Shown here: positions 1-13,480 of the stretch, in pieces | Layout: each line of letters opens with the position of its first letter | How positions within the stretch are numbered: position 1 is the first letter of the stretch | The notes under the pieces: generated by a model | Told to the model about the DNA's origin: nothing | The model's database searches: none | The model's input: only the letters and a program-made list of their open reading frames with translations | Source: Clonostachys chloroleuca | Taxonomy: Eukaryota > Ascomycota > Sordariomycetes > Hypocreales > Bionectriaceae | Reading direction: 5' to 3' | Length of the DNA: 64,000 bases | Assembly: GCA_037952775.1 (NCBI GenBank) | Contig: JBANAY010000003.1 | Location: 20,212,001-20,276,000 of the forward strand | Position numbers and translations under genes: made by a program

Positions 1-1745
1 TAAGTATTCTGGATATAGAATAAATTTTATAGTATATATCCTCTAATACTATATAGAAGTTAATATATAATCTGTAAACTATAGTATTTATAGGATTATA
101 AATATTTTGGAGATTGTTTTTAGTATTAAAAAAATTACTATAGTCCTTATAGAAATTATATATAGCTATATTATATTATTCGAGGCTTTCTGGAGTATTA
201 AAGGATCTATATAAGGTTTATAAAGCTTATAAGAGTTTTTTTAATACTTCTCTAGTACTATAGATAATATAAAATCAGGTTTATAAGGATAATATTTATA
301 TCTGTAATAGTTTAATAATAAGGAGATATACTATTAGAGAGATTCGCAGTTTATAAAAGGATACTTGTATTATAGATAATATATCTTCAGATAACTATCT
401 TAATAGTATTACTTAAAGCTCCCTTCTGTTCTGAACTTATAATTATAAACAGGGTATTCTATAGTAGAGTAATCTAGAGCTTTGAAGGAATAGGAAATAG
501 GTAAAGGTAGACTATAAATATAGGCCGAGATACAGGATTATTAAAGGGCGGGCTATAAAGGGTCTCAGATCTATATTCTGCTAATATACTAATATTATAC
601 AAACTCAGTATATTAGTTACTTAATCAGCTGCTCTTCTTTAGCAAAGGCTACTTTAAATATTATTTCAGATTCTATATATAGTATCTATCCTATACTTAT
701 ATTATTTTCTTTTCTTAAGAAGCTGCTAGCTATATATACTCCTAGAGAATAATATAGAATTAAAGCTTTTACTTTATTCCTTTTATAAAGTCTATATCCT
801 CTACTGTAACTCCTTGACTTACTAAAGCCTAGTATAAATAGCTCCCTCCTATACTAGATCGAGGATATTCGAATTAAAATAATATTAATACTATATCTTT
901 ATACTGAGCGTGCTTCCTGTAGAACCTGATTAATCTATATATAGTTTAGAAGGATAACTAAGCTACTAAATTATACTGGTCCTGAACCTATAATTATCCT
1001 AGTAATATTAGATATAATCTGTAATAATTTAGCTAAAGAAGCTAGTGCTATATAATATAAGATAATATTCTTTATTAGGGAGTATTTTAATAAGGAAGTA
1101 TTCTGTATAATAGTTACCCGGGTACTCCTAGTATATAGAAAACTATATACTGAGCAGAGGCCGGACCTATAGTACTTCTACTAGTACTAACTAATAATTA
1201 AAGGCTATTAATTATATTATCTAGGGTATTACCCTATAATTATTAGAGTAAGTATAATAAAGGCAGTAAAAGAAGGTAAGATAGTAATATATAGCTAAGG
1301 GTAGTAACTGCTTATATTAGTATAGGAAATAAGCTTAGAAAGTAAACTAATTACTATATCTTAATTAATAGCTACTGTATAAGAGGATATCTGGATTATT
1401 ATATATTATACTGAAGAGGTTAAAGCTGTAATATATATATACTCTATACTGCTAGCTGGCTGAATAAAGCTACTGGAATTTTCCCCTTCCCTCTACCTAG
1501 TTACTAAAGCTAATTATAGTATACTATATATATAGGACCTTTAGCTTTTCTTATAGCTATTTATATATACTAGTTATCTCTAGATTCTTACTGACTTTAG
1601 ACCTAGCTAGAACCTGGTAATAGCAGAGTTATACTTTTATTATTATTATATAGTTATAATAGCTGATTATAACCTGTAGTAAAATATAGAGTTATATAGA
1701 TAGCTAGCTGACTAAGTTCTTGGAATTTAGTTAGCCTGTAGGCGT
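1..1745. repeat. RIP-degraded AT-rich repeat DNA, left edge
   Basis: Very AT-rich sequence with no usable open frame. On the plus strand one frame from about 650 to 1740 is interrupted mainly by TAG/TAA where Gln or Trp codons would be expected, the pattern left by C-to-T and G-to-A mutation of a former coding element. I could not recognise the family. It continues off the left edge. Confidence 0.6.
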
Positions 1746-1916
1746 TATATTATTTAAAGCTGAGTTTAGATATAATATACTATCTATAATAGACTAGCAA
1801 TCTTAGTTAAAGAAACCGAGCTTTATTAAAATAGGGAGAATAACTCCCTTTTATTTATAATAGAGTATGGTTTTTTATACCTCCGGAATTCCTTTATTAG
1901 AAGGGTTTATATAATA
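1746..1916. repeat. LTR-like repeat, left copy of an older pair
   Basis: This segment aligns with 18886-19060. Shared blocks include GAGCTTTATTAAAATAGGGA versus AAGCTTTATTAAAATAGGAA, and CCGGAATTCCTTTATTAGAA in both. The copies differ mainly by C/T and G/A changes. They probably are the LTRs of an older element that was later split by the 9.7-kb gypsy insertion. The ends are fuzzy and I found no matching target duplication, so unrelated copies of one solo LTR family remain possible. Confidence 0.5.
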
Positions 1917-4900
1917 TATAATATAACCGCTTTATAACTAAGCTTATTAAGGCGCTTATCTTATTAGTTATTCCTACTTATAATAATTATAAGTTTATTA
2001 ATATAGACTACCCCGCTTTAATTAAGTATTATATTATTACCTATTATACTCTCTACTATTATTAGTAATTCTCTAGCTCTTTTAGTCAGTTTATTCTTAT
2101 ATCTACTTCCAACTTTATTTAAACTATATAGCCTTATTTTCCTTATTATATTAATCTTTGCAGTTACTTATAGATTTTCTTTAGTTTAGCAGTCAGCTTT
2201 ATAGGCCTTAATAACTAATATATTACTATAATAGAATCTCTACCTTATACCAGGGCTATATTAGTAATTATATTTATTCTATAATACTATTACAGCTGTA
2301 CTAAGTTCTATATCCTGTTAGAAGAAGGAAAGATATAAAGATTATAAAGATTATAAAGGTTAGAAAGATTATAAAGATTTAATAACTAATTTCCTTTACC
2401 AGCCACCTTATTATACTTTCCTACCCCCAGTGCTAAGATAAGACTTCCTTTCCGATCTGTTCCGTAGAGTACTGCTACTAGATACTAGGGTTCCCCTAAT
2501 AGCTAACAGCAGTTTGGAATACTATATTCAGTCTTACTAGTATAATATCTGGAGAATCCTGCTCCTTAAGAGCAGGGGCTAAGGGCCTGGAGCTAATATA
2601 TAATATTATATATAGTAATATTGCTTAGTTGCCCCTGGTAAAAAGCTGCCTGTATATTAATATACCAGCAGGTAATAGCAGTATAACCTTAATACCCTAC
2701 TAAGGTAATACTAAATATATATAGGTCCTAGGCTGGGGTTATATTTAACTGTTTCTACTTAGCTACTAATAAATATACTAACTGCAGATATTAAGTTATT
2801 AATCTATATTTAAGCTTTAATACTCTGTTAGTAGATAGCTAGACCTACAGGTAGAGGATATAGGATAAGTATTATACTATACCCAGGTACTTTCCTCCCC
2901 TAATACTTATTACTACCTATTTAGTAATTCTTATAGTAAATATACTTATAATATTATAGCTAAGTCCCCTCTTAAGGCTGAGGTTTTATCTACTTAGCTA
3001 CTAATAAATATATTAGCTATAGAGAGAGAGTATAGCTGATAGTCTATATTTATATAGCCTCTGTAACGCTCTATTAGTTAGACAGCTGGACCTGTAATTA
3101 AATAAAATCAGATAAGATACTATACCCTGCTTACTATTGCGTATAATAGGCTGCTGCCAGGTTATATTTATAGTAAATAACTGGAGTACCTATAATATTA
3201 TATAATTTGGTCTCCCTTATCTATCTCCCAGAAGTCCTTAAGTATAGGTAAGCTTTCTTATTACTCTTTATTCTACCTATATTAATATAGCTAATATAAT
3301 TTATAATATACCTATACTAAGAGAGAATCTAGAGTATCTAGAATAAGACAGCTGAGCTATAGGTAGGAAGTATAATAGGAACCTAGCCCCTAACTAGAGA
3401 ACTATATCTTTAGCTATTATACTATACTAGAGTCTCTATTACAGGGTATTTGCAATAGATATACTATTTAGAAGTATATAAAGACAGCTGTTTTCTTAGA
3501 GGAGTCTGAATACGCCTGACTATATAGGTATATAGATAATATCCTACCTTATATAGAAATAGTAATATAAATATAGTAATAAAAAAGATTTACTTAGTTA
3601 AACAGGTCTGGTATTTCTATAATTAATTTCTATATAAGAACACCCTATTAATAGATTCTATAAGTTAGTAGGTAAAAGTTCAGCTAAGCTAGTAGGTAAA
3701 TAATACTATTGAGTTAAAGTACCTACCTGTAGGTAGGCCTATAAGAGGTCTATCTAAAAGAGGGGCTATCAGATAAGCCTCTCCTTAATATATTAAATAA
3801 TATACTTAAGGGATTAATTATATATATTGAATTAACCTAAATAAGCAACTGTTTCTGTATCTAATAGATTACTATATATAAGTATATAGTTATTAGTTAG
3901 TGCTAATAAGTCTCCTTCCTGTCCTGTATTTTTCTATAAATAATTAATATAACCCTAAGTAATATCAGTTTTCTTTCCTAAAGTTAAATAATATATTTAC
4001 TACTAATAGGTATATATATCTGAATTTATAATAACCCTTACTATAACTAATAAGTTTATATAGATTATATTATAATATTATATAATCCGGAATAAGTGGA
4101 GTTTATAAATCCAGAAGATATTCCAGACTTTGGCTTTAATAATAAACTATATATTAATAATAAGCTATATATTAATATTGAACTAGCGACTAAGGAAGAG
4201 ATATAACTATAGTAGATAGCAAGGTATAACAGGAGTATTATTAAGCCTATTAATATACCTCTTACAGTATCTTAGGGTCTACTAGTTAGTAGTAAAGACC
4301 TTGAGAAGCTTAAGGCTGGGTTTTGAATATATTCTATAGATAATAAATAGGATTTACTTATTAAAGACCCTGATAATAAAGGTAATATTTCTCTATATAT
4401 TCTTCGAAACTAGGAATATACTGAATTATTTATATTTTATATTATAAGTAATAAAGATAGCGGGGGTATAGTAATCTAAGATATTACCTGGGAAGGGAAT
4501 TAGAATAGGTATTAATATAAGGCAGAGCAAGCTTAGAAGGAAGCTATAATATTATACAGACTCTTCCTTAAATATAAGTTTAAGACAGTCCCTCTATATC
4601 CTTCCTCGGTTATATAGAACCCTGAAGCTTATAAGAAGCTAGAGGTATAATAGGGTTATTCTGCCTAGGGCTTATATATTAAGTCAGACCCTAATATATA
4701 GTACTAAGCTTACAGTAGATAATTAAAATAGTAAGTAGGTAATATTAAAATTAAGATACTTAAATATTAAGCTACTTATTATTAAGTCTGGGGCTAGTAT
4801 TATTAGATTATTAAGTCCTAATAATATATACTATAGAGAGAATACTCTATTTGCTATTACTTTATTTTATTCTAAATTACTAAATTTCTCTACTTATAGT

Positions 4901-7742
4901 AGAAAGTAGTATATTAATAACTACTCTTCTATTTAGTACCTTATTTCTCCTATTACCTACTTAGATAGGTAGAATAGCTATACAGATTATATCTATTGCT
5001 TTATTATCCTCTAACTAAATTAATCTTTTATACTCTGCTCTAACCTATTCTGAACAAGCTGCTCTATAGCTAAAAACTATCTTAAGGGAAATTCTATATC
5101 TTTATTAGTAGAGTTTAGATATCTAACCTGCTTAAGGAATATATCTACCTATTAATTAATTCCGAACTATTAAAGGATATAGCTGCTGAGTATAAGTATC
5201 TATTCTCCCTGAAGCCGGAATATACTATAGATTATTCCGGAGGGAAAGTAGACAGTCTAGCTGGGTTTTAAGACCTAATAGTACTATCTCTGATTATTAT
5301 TATAGTATTATATATCCTTTATCTACTCTCTTTACTGATCCCCGATTGGGCGTGATATCCAAATAAAACTAAAATAGCCCTGCTGAACAGTTATCTATAT
5401 TATAAGGCTATAGCTATCTATATATAGTACTATATAATATCCCCCTTTATATAAAAGTACCTAGTACTTAATATCCTTCTATTCTAACTAATTATCCCTA
5501 GATACCTATACCCTTTTAGTACTATAACTATTTAGTACTTAATCCTATATTTAGCTAAGAAGCTAGTAGTTTCTTCTGGTTAAAAAGGATAGAAGGGCAG
5601 AAGATATTAGGCAGCTGTAGTTAAGGATATTCTATAGGTTATCCTTATTATTTAATAAGAGAAATTAATTTCGGACTTATCCCAGATTATATACCTTACA
5701 GGAGCAGCTATTAGCTTTAAGGGATAGAATCTAAACTAAGATAGTTTTATTATTATCCCTAACTTATTAATAAAAACTTAGTAATAGCTTTCTCTTAATT
5801 ATCTTATTTAAATATCTGCTGACCCTCTGTTATAAGTAGGATATCAGGTATATTAGAGTTAAGGAGTTTCTTAGCTTAGATTCTACTTATTAGATAGAGG
5901 TCTAATATACTGTAGTTTATATCTGTATTAGGGTATTTATAGTTCTTTAAGATAGGGAGTAGATATACTATAGTTTAAGTACTATAGCTGCTAGATATAT
6001 CTTTAGCCCTCTAGAACACCTTGCTAATAGCTTAGGCAAGATATACCTAATCAGAGGCAGAGTTATACTAAGGTAATATATCAGAGCAGAAGCTATAAGG
6101 GCTAATAACTATCTGGTTGTAAAGCTGCTTATATATCTTACTAATATCTAGCAGAACTGATATTATATATTGCTTATCCGGAGCTACTAGTACCTCCTCC
6201 AGCGAGCTATATTTATTAAGCTCCCTGGTAAGCTAATTAATTTATACTAAAGCTAAGTTAAGAGTATCTGAACTTAATTTATTCCCTTTTAATTAATTAT
6301 TTTAACTCTTATTATTCAGGGTCTTGGTCTTAGTAGTACAGCTAGTCCTTTATAATATTATTTCTACTGACTTATATATAGCCTGCTTATTAGCTATAAT
6401 ACAGTTTAATCTTCAGAATACTATCTGGACTGTTTTTTTATAGGGAACTTAGGTTAAGTAGTCTGTAATACAGATTAGAGAGTTATAAACTATACTCTGT
6501 ATATATATAACTTAACTATTACTAGGTAGGTCAGTAGGTATTAAGCTTATATCCGGACTATTATTACTATTACTTATAGTAGTAATATAAGTACGGGAGA
6601 TCCCGGGCTGAACTAGCCCCTTACTTTAACTGGTGGTATAATTTTCGCCTAGTAGTCTTAGATCTGCTGTAGGAAGAGCTTTCAGTAACTTAACTTAATA
6701 GCAGGTTACCTAGGTATAATAAGATAGTAGAGATTAAAGATATAACTATTTAGTAGCTTGTTTAATTTTAGTATTAAAAAGAGGAGCTTAATTTTCTTAT
6801 AATTATTTAACTTTATATATAAAGTATTAGAGATCTATAACCTTATATTAATAAGATTAATATACTTAAGGGTATACTTATATTTATACCTGCTAAGTTG
6901 GATATATTAATAGATAAGCTATTAGAGTCAGGGTAAGGCCTATATCTTGAAGTTCTGATATATCTTAGCTATAAGGGCGAGCTGTATTATAAAATTAGCT
7001 CTATAACCTTTAATATAGTATTAAATAATATCCTCGCCCTAGTAGCTCGCTACCTTCTTAAGCTCCTTTATATATTATATCTGGTTATTAGCACCTCTGT
7101 TTACAGCTTTAGTAAATTCCCTTTACTCCGGACTGTACTCTGAGATATTATACTAAATCTATCTGATAAAAACCGACTTATAGAATATAAATTTAACCTT
7201 TAAGTTATACTTCCGAGTTAATAGCTTATTATATTTCTCTTAGTATAGTCTCTGCCTTATTAGCTTATTTTTATAGGACTCTAAATCTTTAAGGAATTAT
7301 TTTATATACTCCCTCCTAGTATTATTAAATAGAGTAAGGCTGGGATCTGCTTCTATACTATTTAGATTAGTTATACTATTATATATTATATTATATATAA
7401 TATATATATAGTTTCTAGTTAAGATAGATACTGGATAAAATCTAATACTATTAGGTTACCCTTATAAGTTAAATAGGACTTAGGTATAATAAGAGTATAC
7501 TTTAGGTTTAATATAAAGGAATTATAATAATAATAAAGGCAGAGAGGAGCTTATTATATAGAATTAATAGGTAGTATAAGAGCTGGTTAGTTATATAATA
7601 CTGCTGCTAGATAGCTTTCTCAGGTATAATATAAAAAATCTATTATATAAAAGCTAATATAAGGCTGGAATAGGATAATATACAGATTATATATAGACCC
7701 TAATTAGTAGGATAGCTTATATATTAAAGAGTATTAAATTAT
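1917..7742. repeat. RIP-degraded repeat interior, unidentified coding relics
   Basis: Former coding DNA on both strands. A plus-strand frame at about 4085-4710 and another at about 1950-2560 are interrupted almost only by TAG/TAA/TGA at probable Gln, Trp and Arg positions. On the minus strand, about 5700-6600 and 6770-7380 each read for 200 or more codons in the same way. No reverse transcriptase, integrase or transposase motif could be recognised. Imperfect repeats share TACTTAGCTACTAATAAATA near 2758 and 2990. It may be the interior of the element bounded by the LTR-like pair at 1746 and 18886, or several overlapping insertions. Confidence 0.5.
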
Positions 7743-7747
7743 CTCTT
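7743..7747. repeat. Target-site duplication (left), CTCTT
   Basis: The five bases CTCTT immediately precede the left LTR, and the same five bases follow the right LTR at 17459-17463. A perfect 5-bp duplication is normal for LTR-retrotransposon integration and fixes both element ends. Confidence 0.85.
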
Positions 7748-7977
7748 TGTTACGCTCAAAACTGGCCGCAACCAGCCTGGGCGTTGTTAATAGGTTCTGG
7801 ATTGTTAGCTACAGGGTAGCCGGGTTATGACGGGTTGTGGTTGAAGCCTATGATCATAATACCTTCACTTGTGTGCGAGATAATATAATTCTTAAGGCTT
7901 ATCTCCTCTTTCTATCTGTTAGCTGTTTCCAGCCCTTTTATAGGGGGCTCCGTATAGCCCCTGTTCGTAGTATAATA
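7748..7977 (-). repeat. 3' LTR of the gypsy element
   Basis: This 230-bp copy begins TGTTACGCTC on the plus strand. It differs from 17229-17458 at about 15 positions by my hand alignment, every one a C/T or G/A transition, with no indels. Because the coding relics run on the minus strand, this left copy is the 3' LTR. Confidence 0.87.
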
Positions 7978-8099
7978 AGTGCCCCGGATAAAGGAAAAAT
8001 ACTACTACCCTTAGTAGCCTGGCTGTATTCAGCCTGTTTTAATTAATAAAAGAAATCTTTGTGAAAGTAAATTATTATATAAAATTCAATTGCTCTAAT

Positions 8100-9700
8100 T
8101 TACCTTTGCTAGTTGTGTGCTCGTATTTGCCTTTTACCTAGCTGTTTTACGCTGAGTTTATTTAGTGCTTTTTCCTTTATTACAGTAGGTGCCGCCCTTC
8201 TCCAGTCCGCTTTTTATACCTCCAAATTATATTACTTAGCCTATCAGCTCGCAGATCCCTCTGGTTTATTTTCCAGCTTATACTTAGACAGGGTCTTTAG
8301 CTTTACAGCCGACTTCCCTGGAGTTACTTTAGCAGGTATCTTCTTTAATGGTGTTTCGGTAGCCTGCTTCGATTTGCTATATATGACTGGGGTCTTGGAT
8401 AGAGTTATATTAGCTCTATCTGACTCTGGCTCTTCCTCCTTATTAATTCCCTATGATACTTTATACTTAGTTGAAGTTTTACCTGCCTTGTAGCCAGCCT
8501 CTTCAAAGATATTGAGCCTAAGCTGTACAGCAGTAATACTTGCCTCCAGAGCTGTATTTTTCTCTAATACTGCATTGGATTCTTCTAACTTATTAATATA
8601 GCTTAAGTTCTCTTTAAGTTCTTTAAATATCTTATTATTTAACTGATTGACTATTTTATAGTTAGAGTGCTCTACCTTATACCTGAGGTCTTTATTAATC
8701 CGTCTGAAGTATATCTCCTGTACAAAGGTAGTTCTTACCTCAGCTTTAGGTATATTACTAATAATTATAAGGTCTATATATCCTAAAAATACTAGTTTAA
8801 TTATAATCTGCCCATTAAAAGTATAAGGGTTAATATAGCGAAGGGCTAGGATATTAACTTTAGCCAGCAGTTAGTTATTAGGATCCTTAGTATTATACTT
8901 ATTAGCAGCATATTTAACTCTGTTTCAGATATATATTTTAACTGTAGTATCTACTTATTACTTAATATAGCGAATCTATATACTCTTACTTATATACTCC
9001 TTCCAGTCTGTAGTAGCTTTTAACTCCTTTGCTTTAAGGATTTCCTCCTAGACTTCTTTAACCTTATTCTTAATTTTATAGTACTCCTCTATAAGGGGGT
9101 AATTTGAGTTTTCAGGGTCTACTATATCTCGAAAGCTAGCTATAATATAGTTAAGGGCTAAGATATTAAGTAATTTATTACTACCCTTTGCTTAGTAGTA
9201 GTTAAAATATACTACTTAATAGGGTATATTATTATTAGCTTAGTATATTATAATCTGGCCTGTATAGTAGCTATAGTTTTTTACTATTAAGGGATATTTA
9301 TTATTAGTACCCTCCTAGTTAGTATTTGCTATAGGCTGCTTGTCCTTATTAGAAGTAGAGTAGGTTGTTTCTTTATTGGATAAGATTATAGTTATCTTCG
9401 CCTTTGATATAGTACCCTTTTTCTGTCTTGCTACTAGAATATCCTTATTATCAGTATCCTTCTGTACAGAGGCCTTGGTTCCTTTAGGATTACAGAAGGG
9501 GTCTTCCTTGCTCTCTTCAGGAGCTACTACTTATACCTTTTTATTCTTCAAAGGTATTATAGCTAGAGCTAATAATTTTTAATTAGCCTTCTTAGCTGGA
9601 GTTTTAGGGGCCTCCCCTTTGCTCTTATAAGATACTGCTTTTATATTTTTTAGAGGTATAGTAGAGGTTCTCTTCTGATAGGTAATTAGTTCCGGTATAA
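8100..9700 (-). pseudogene. Extra 3' frame of the gypsy element, Lys/Ser-rich
   Basis: Between the integrase relic and the 3' LTR the minus strand reads for hundreds of codons with stops only at probable Gln/Trp sites. The deduced product is rich in Lys, Ser, Thr and Pro (stretches such as PLKKIPAKVTPGK near 8320 and ALAIIPLKNKK near 9550). I recognise no domain. It could be a C-terminal extension of Pol or a separate additional ORF, which some fungal gypsy elements carry. Long plus-strand open stretches here (8113-8493, 9376-9582) are the antisense of this frame, not genes. Confidence 0.45.
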
Positions 9701-11099
9701 GTAATTATTAAAGTATAGTAAATAACTCTTCTGACTGCTTTATAATCCTTAATACCTCTATATAAAAGTCTTACTAGGACTTGTTTTTAGCTGGTTACTT
9801 AAAGTTACCTTTAACTGCTTCAGGGAGGGCTTTATAGTTATATTCAGCTAGATTTCTTAAAGCTGCGTTATTAAGCTTCTTACCTTTTTTACTGAGCGCC
9901 TTATCGACCGGGTATTTCTTAAGTACAGCTGTAATTTACTTCTAAGTCTATATAACTTAAGGTTCACTAATATAGCTGAACTTAGGAATACTAAGGCTGA
10001 GAAAATATATAAGGTATTCTATATATAGGAATCTTACCTGCTTTCTGGTTAGTATTTACAGTATCTTAAAGTTTTTACTTAAAGGAGTTCTAATCTTAAT
10101 ATAGTTAGTTTTAGCTATTAGAGGTTAGCTGAAGAAGGTAAAAATAATAAATATATACTTTATATAAGGAGAAGTTATTAAGTCCGAGCAGGCTGCAGTA
10201 TATTTAATGTATCAGCTTTATTATTATCTATTAGCTGCTAACAGCTGCTGCTTTACAGGCAGGCTCTCTATATTATTTAGCAGTATATTTTGTCTGTAGG
10301 TAGGCCAGGTACTGTACTAGTATGCTAACTCTGTCTCCTTACTAAAGAAGGCCTTAGGTTTGCTTGTCTTATATTCCTAAAGTAGCTCTTAGGTACTTTC
10401 AGCTAAGTCTCTCTCTTTAACCTAAGAGTTATCTTTACTTCCCTAACCTTTCTAATAGACTAGATATTCAACTTATATATAGTAGCCTCTTACTCTCCTA
10501 TAGTTAAGTATCTGTTTAACTTTATATATATTATCTGCTCCCTTACCTAATTTAACTAGGCCAGGTTCTTATAGCTCTCTGCTGTAAGGATCCTTTCCTT
10601 AAGCTAGCTTCTATAGCTGTACAGTTGATACTATAGGGTATACTTTGTAGTACTCTAGTAGGTTTAGTTTAACTGCCTGCGGGTAGACTACTTCTAGGAC
10701 TTTCTATAGGCTAGATCTGGTTAGAGACTACTTCTTCTTTAGGTTTCTAGGTAACTAATATCTATTATAGAGGTATAAGTAGATAATATTATCTTTAGTA
10801 ATATCTGCTACTGTTCTTAACTTATTATACCTTTCCTTTGCTAGTATTACTGCTATATCTAGGGTAAGTACGGCCTCTTTTTAGTATAACTTCCTAAGTA
10901 CTTCTAATATAATACTTTGTTCTTCTAAAGGAATTAGATTTATCTGATTTGTAATATCCAGGTTAGAGTATAGTCAGAATCCTATAACTAGTTTATTAGG
11001 TAATCTCTCAAGCGCTTCAACCTTCATATTATTTAGCTAGTATTATAAAGCTAGGAGTATATCTACCTATTTAATATCAGGTTCTTTTAGTATATAGTA

Positions 11100-11600
11100 C
11101 TATATTACTATCTTAACTATTTAGTTTTTCCTTTTAGAAATTCTATCTATTTACAGATAGTATGCAGTTAATATTAGTAACTTTGTCCTAGTAAGATAAA
11201 ATACCTCTCTCTATATTTTTAATATAAACTTCAGGTCTCTATTACTAAGAATATACTTAGGATAACCCTAATCCGTAAGAAAGAGTTCTCTGATTAGGAT
11301 TATTACCTACTCTGTAGCTATATATAATATATATCCTGTAAGAAGTATAGTTTTCTTTAAGAATATATTATTTATAGGGGCTAAAGTATTTAATTTTATA
11401 AATCCTTCTATAGCTTAGTAAATTCCTACTAAGGGAATCTTAAGCAGATCTATAATAAAGTCCAGTATAATTATATAAAATAGCTAAGGGTAGGCCTAGC
11501 TTAGTCTTAACTCTCCTATAGGTATACTTCTAGCTACTCCTACTTTATAGTAAGTTAGGCAGTAATAGATATACTACTGGACTTTTCTTATAAGTAATTA
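11100..11600 (-). pseudogene. Retroviral-type integrase core relic
   Basis: The minus strand between about 11480 and 11190 reads as a degraded integrase core: a stretch ending in LLKIPLVGIY, then a block containing SNRDLKFILKI (11190-11260) followed by REVFYLTR. This matches the conserved D-R-D-x-K-F-x-S-x-F-W-R segment of rve integrases with RIP-type replacements. Lost Trp codons read as TAG. Position downstream of RT and RNase H supports a Ty3/gypsy Pol. Confidence 0.7.
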
Positions 11601-12179
11601 GATTTAATATCCTTTAAGCTCAGTAATTATTCTTTTTATACTAAAGTAGTATTTATTATTATATATACTTTATATTATAATAGCTATATAGTCTTCCGGT
11701 ATATATAGTCTGCTCTAGCTATTACCTACTATATAGAATAAAAGGCTATCTTTATTCAGGTAAAACTGTTTTAGTAGGAATCTTAGTATAAACTTTAGTC
11801 CCTTAATCTTTACTAATATCTTACTAGCTTTACCTGCTTTTAATTCTTTAATAAGATTCAGATACTTAATAATTCTTAAGAATCTCAGGTCTATCTAATA
11901 GCTATATATAATCTGCTATATAAAAGCTGAGTCTATTACTACTTTAATATTTATTACTATATAGTTAAGTATATAGTCTACTCTTTTAGCTTCAGACTCT
12001 ACTAGACTATAGCTTTCTTCTATTATATTATATTCCAGCTTATTATACCTGCTTTCTACTGTAACTGCTCCCCTTGGGTTAGTAACTAGGAGCCTTAATA
12101 GTATATCTAGTACTATATTAAGTTTACCTTTAATATAGAAGATATTTAGCCTGAATTAGGAAAGCTAATTTATAGTTCC

Positions 12180-13480
12180 TGCTAGCTTCAGGTTAGCTTT
12201 ATTTAGGTTTAGAGTTTTTAATAATATATATATAATAATCCCCTTTATTACTATGTAATTAGTAATAATATTTACTGTATAGCAGTTAGACTATACTATA
12301 TATTTTAACTTTTATAAGGCCTAAGCTATAGCTATAACCTCTGTTTCTATTAATCTATATACTCTTTCAGTAGCTAATACTATCTAAGATATAAATAGGA
12401 TTAGTTGTAATCTGGAGGATAGTATATCCCTACTAGGAATACTGGACCTATTCTAGTTATAGTCTAATTGGAATATATATATACTAAACCCGCTTTTATA
12501 TATATCTACCTTAATAAACAGGTGTTTATCCGGATCCGGGTACTATAGGAAAAACTGTTTAGATAAAGCCTACTAGAGGTAGCTAAAAGAGTTTAGTTCT
12601 TCCTTAGTAGGTTTAAATATTAGCTTCTTTACTCTTGCCTTTCTTACTGCTTTATTTATACTATCTAAAGTAATCTTATTATCTTTTACTAACTTTTATA
12701 ATATAGTTTTCCTTACTTAGAGAGGCTTTATAACTATATTATACTATAGAACCCTATCGCAGAGCTAACCGGCTATACCTAGGTATATTTCTAAGGCTGA
12801 AAGGTTATTTAGGAATTCTAATTTAATAAATACAGCTAGTCTCTTATCAGTCTTACTTATACTATTACTATTTATAATATATCCTAAGAGCTTGATACTC
12901 GGATATATAATAAATGATTTCTCAGTAGAGATATAAATATAATTTTCTTCCAGGATCCGGAGTACTTCTTCTATATACTGGAGATACTCTTTAGCTGAAT
13001 CTAAGAATACTATAATATTATTAATATAGGCTTATACAAAATACCTATATTTCTATAGGATTCTATCTATAAACCTTTAGCTGAAGCTTGGCGAGTTCTA
13101 AAAACCTATTAAGGCTATATTTAATACCTCTAGGCCTCTCTCAGAGATAACTACTATCCGGTTATAGTGCTCTGAGAAGATAGACAGCTGGAAGAAGAAT
13201 TTAGCTGTATTAAATATACTGAAGAATTTCTTTCCTTTTATATTTAAGATTATATTGTTCTAGTCTAGTAATAGGTATATATCTGATATAACTTTACTAT
13301 TAAGTAGCTATAGATTAATTACTATATAGCCCTTCTTCTTGCTTTCTACTGTATACTATACTATAAATACCGGGTATATAATCTGGGCTGGTTGATCTAT
13401 TGGACTTATTTTCCCTTCTGCTACTAGCTTATTATATATTTTATCTAGGAACTAGCAGTTATTATAACCTAATAGGTAGG
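12180..13480 (-). pseudogene. Reverse transcriptase and RNase H relic
   Basis: The minus strand from about 13250 to 12950 reads as the palm of a gypsy reverse transcriptase: RIVVISERGLEVLNIALIGF, then NSPSFS, then AYINNIIVFLDSAKEYL. The catalytic YIDD-type motif is at 13011-13028 and now reads Tyr-Ile-Asn-Asn, as expected if G-to-A mutation turned both Asp codons into Asn. Near 12310-12400 a RNase H-like stretch resembles the FISR-x3-ATERxYxxxEIEVLALVWAL pattern. Several Gln/Trp positions are stops. The enzyme cannot be active. Confidence 0.78.

Noticed and set aside
8113..8493. Open plus-strand frame of 126 codons in the AT-rich block
   Set aside because: It is antisense to the Lys/Ser-rich 3' frame of the gypsy element and starts without ATG.
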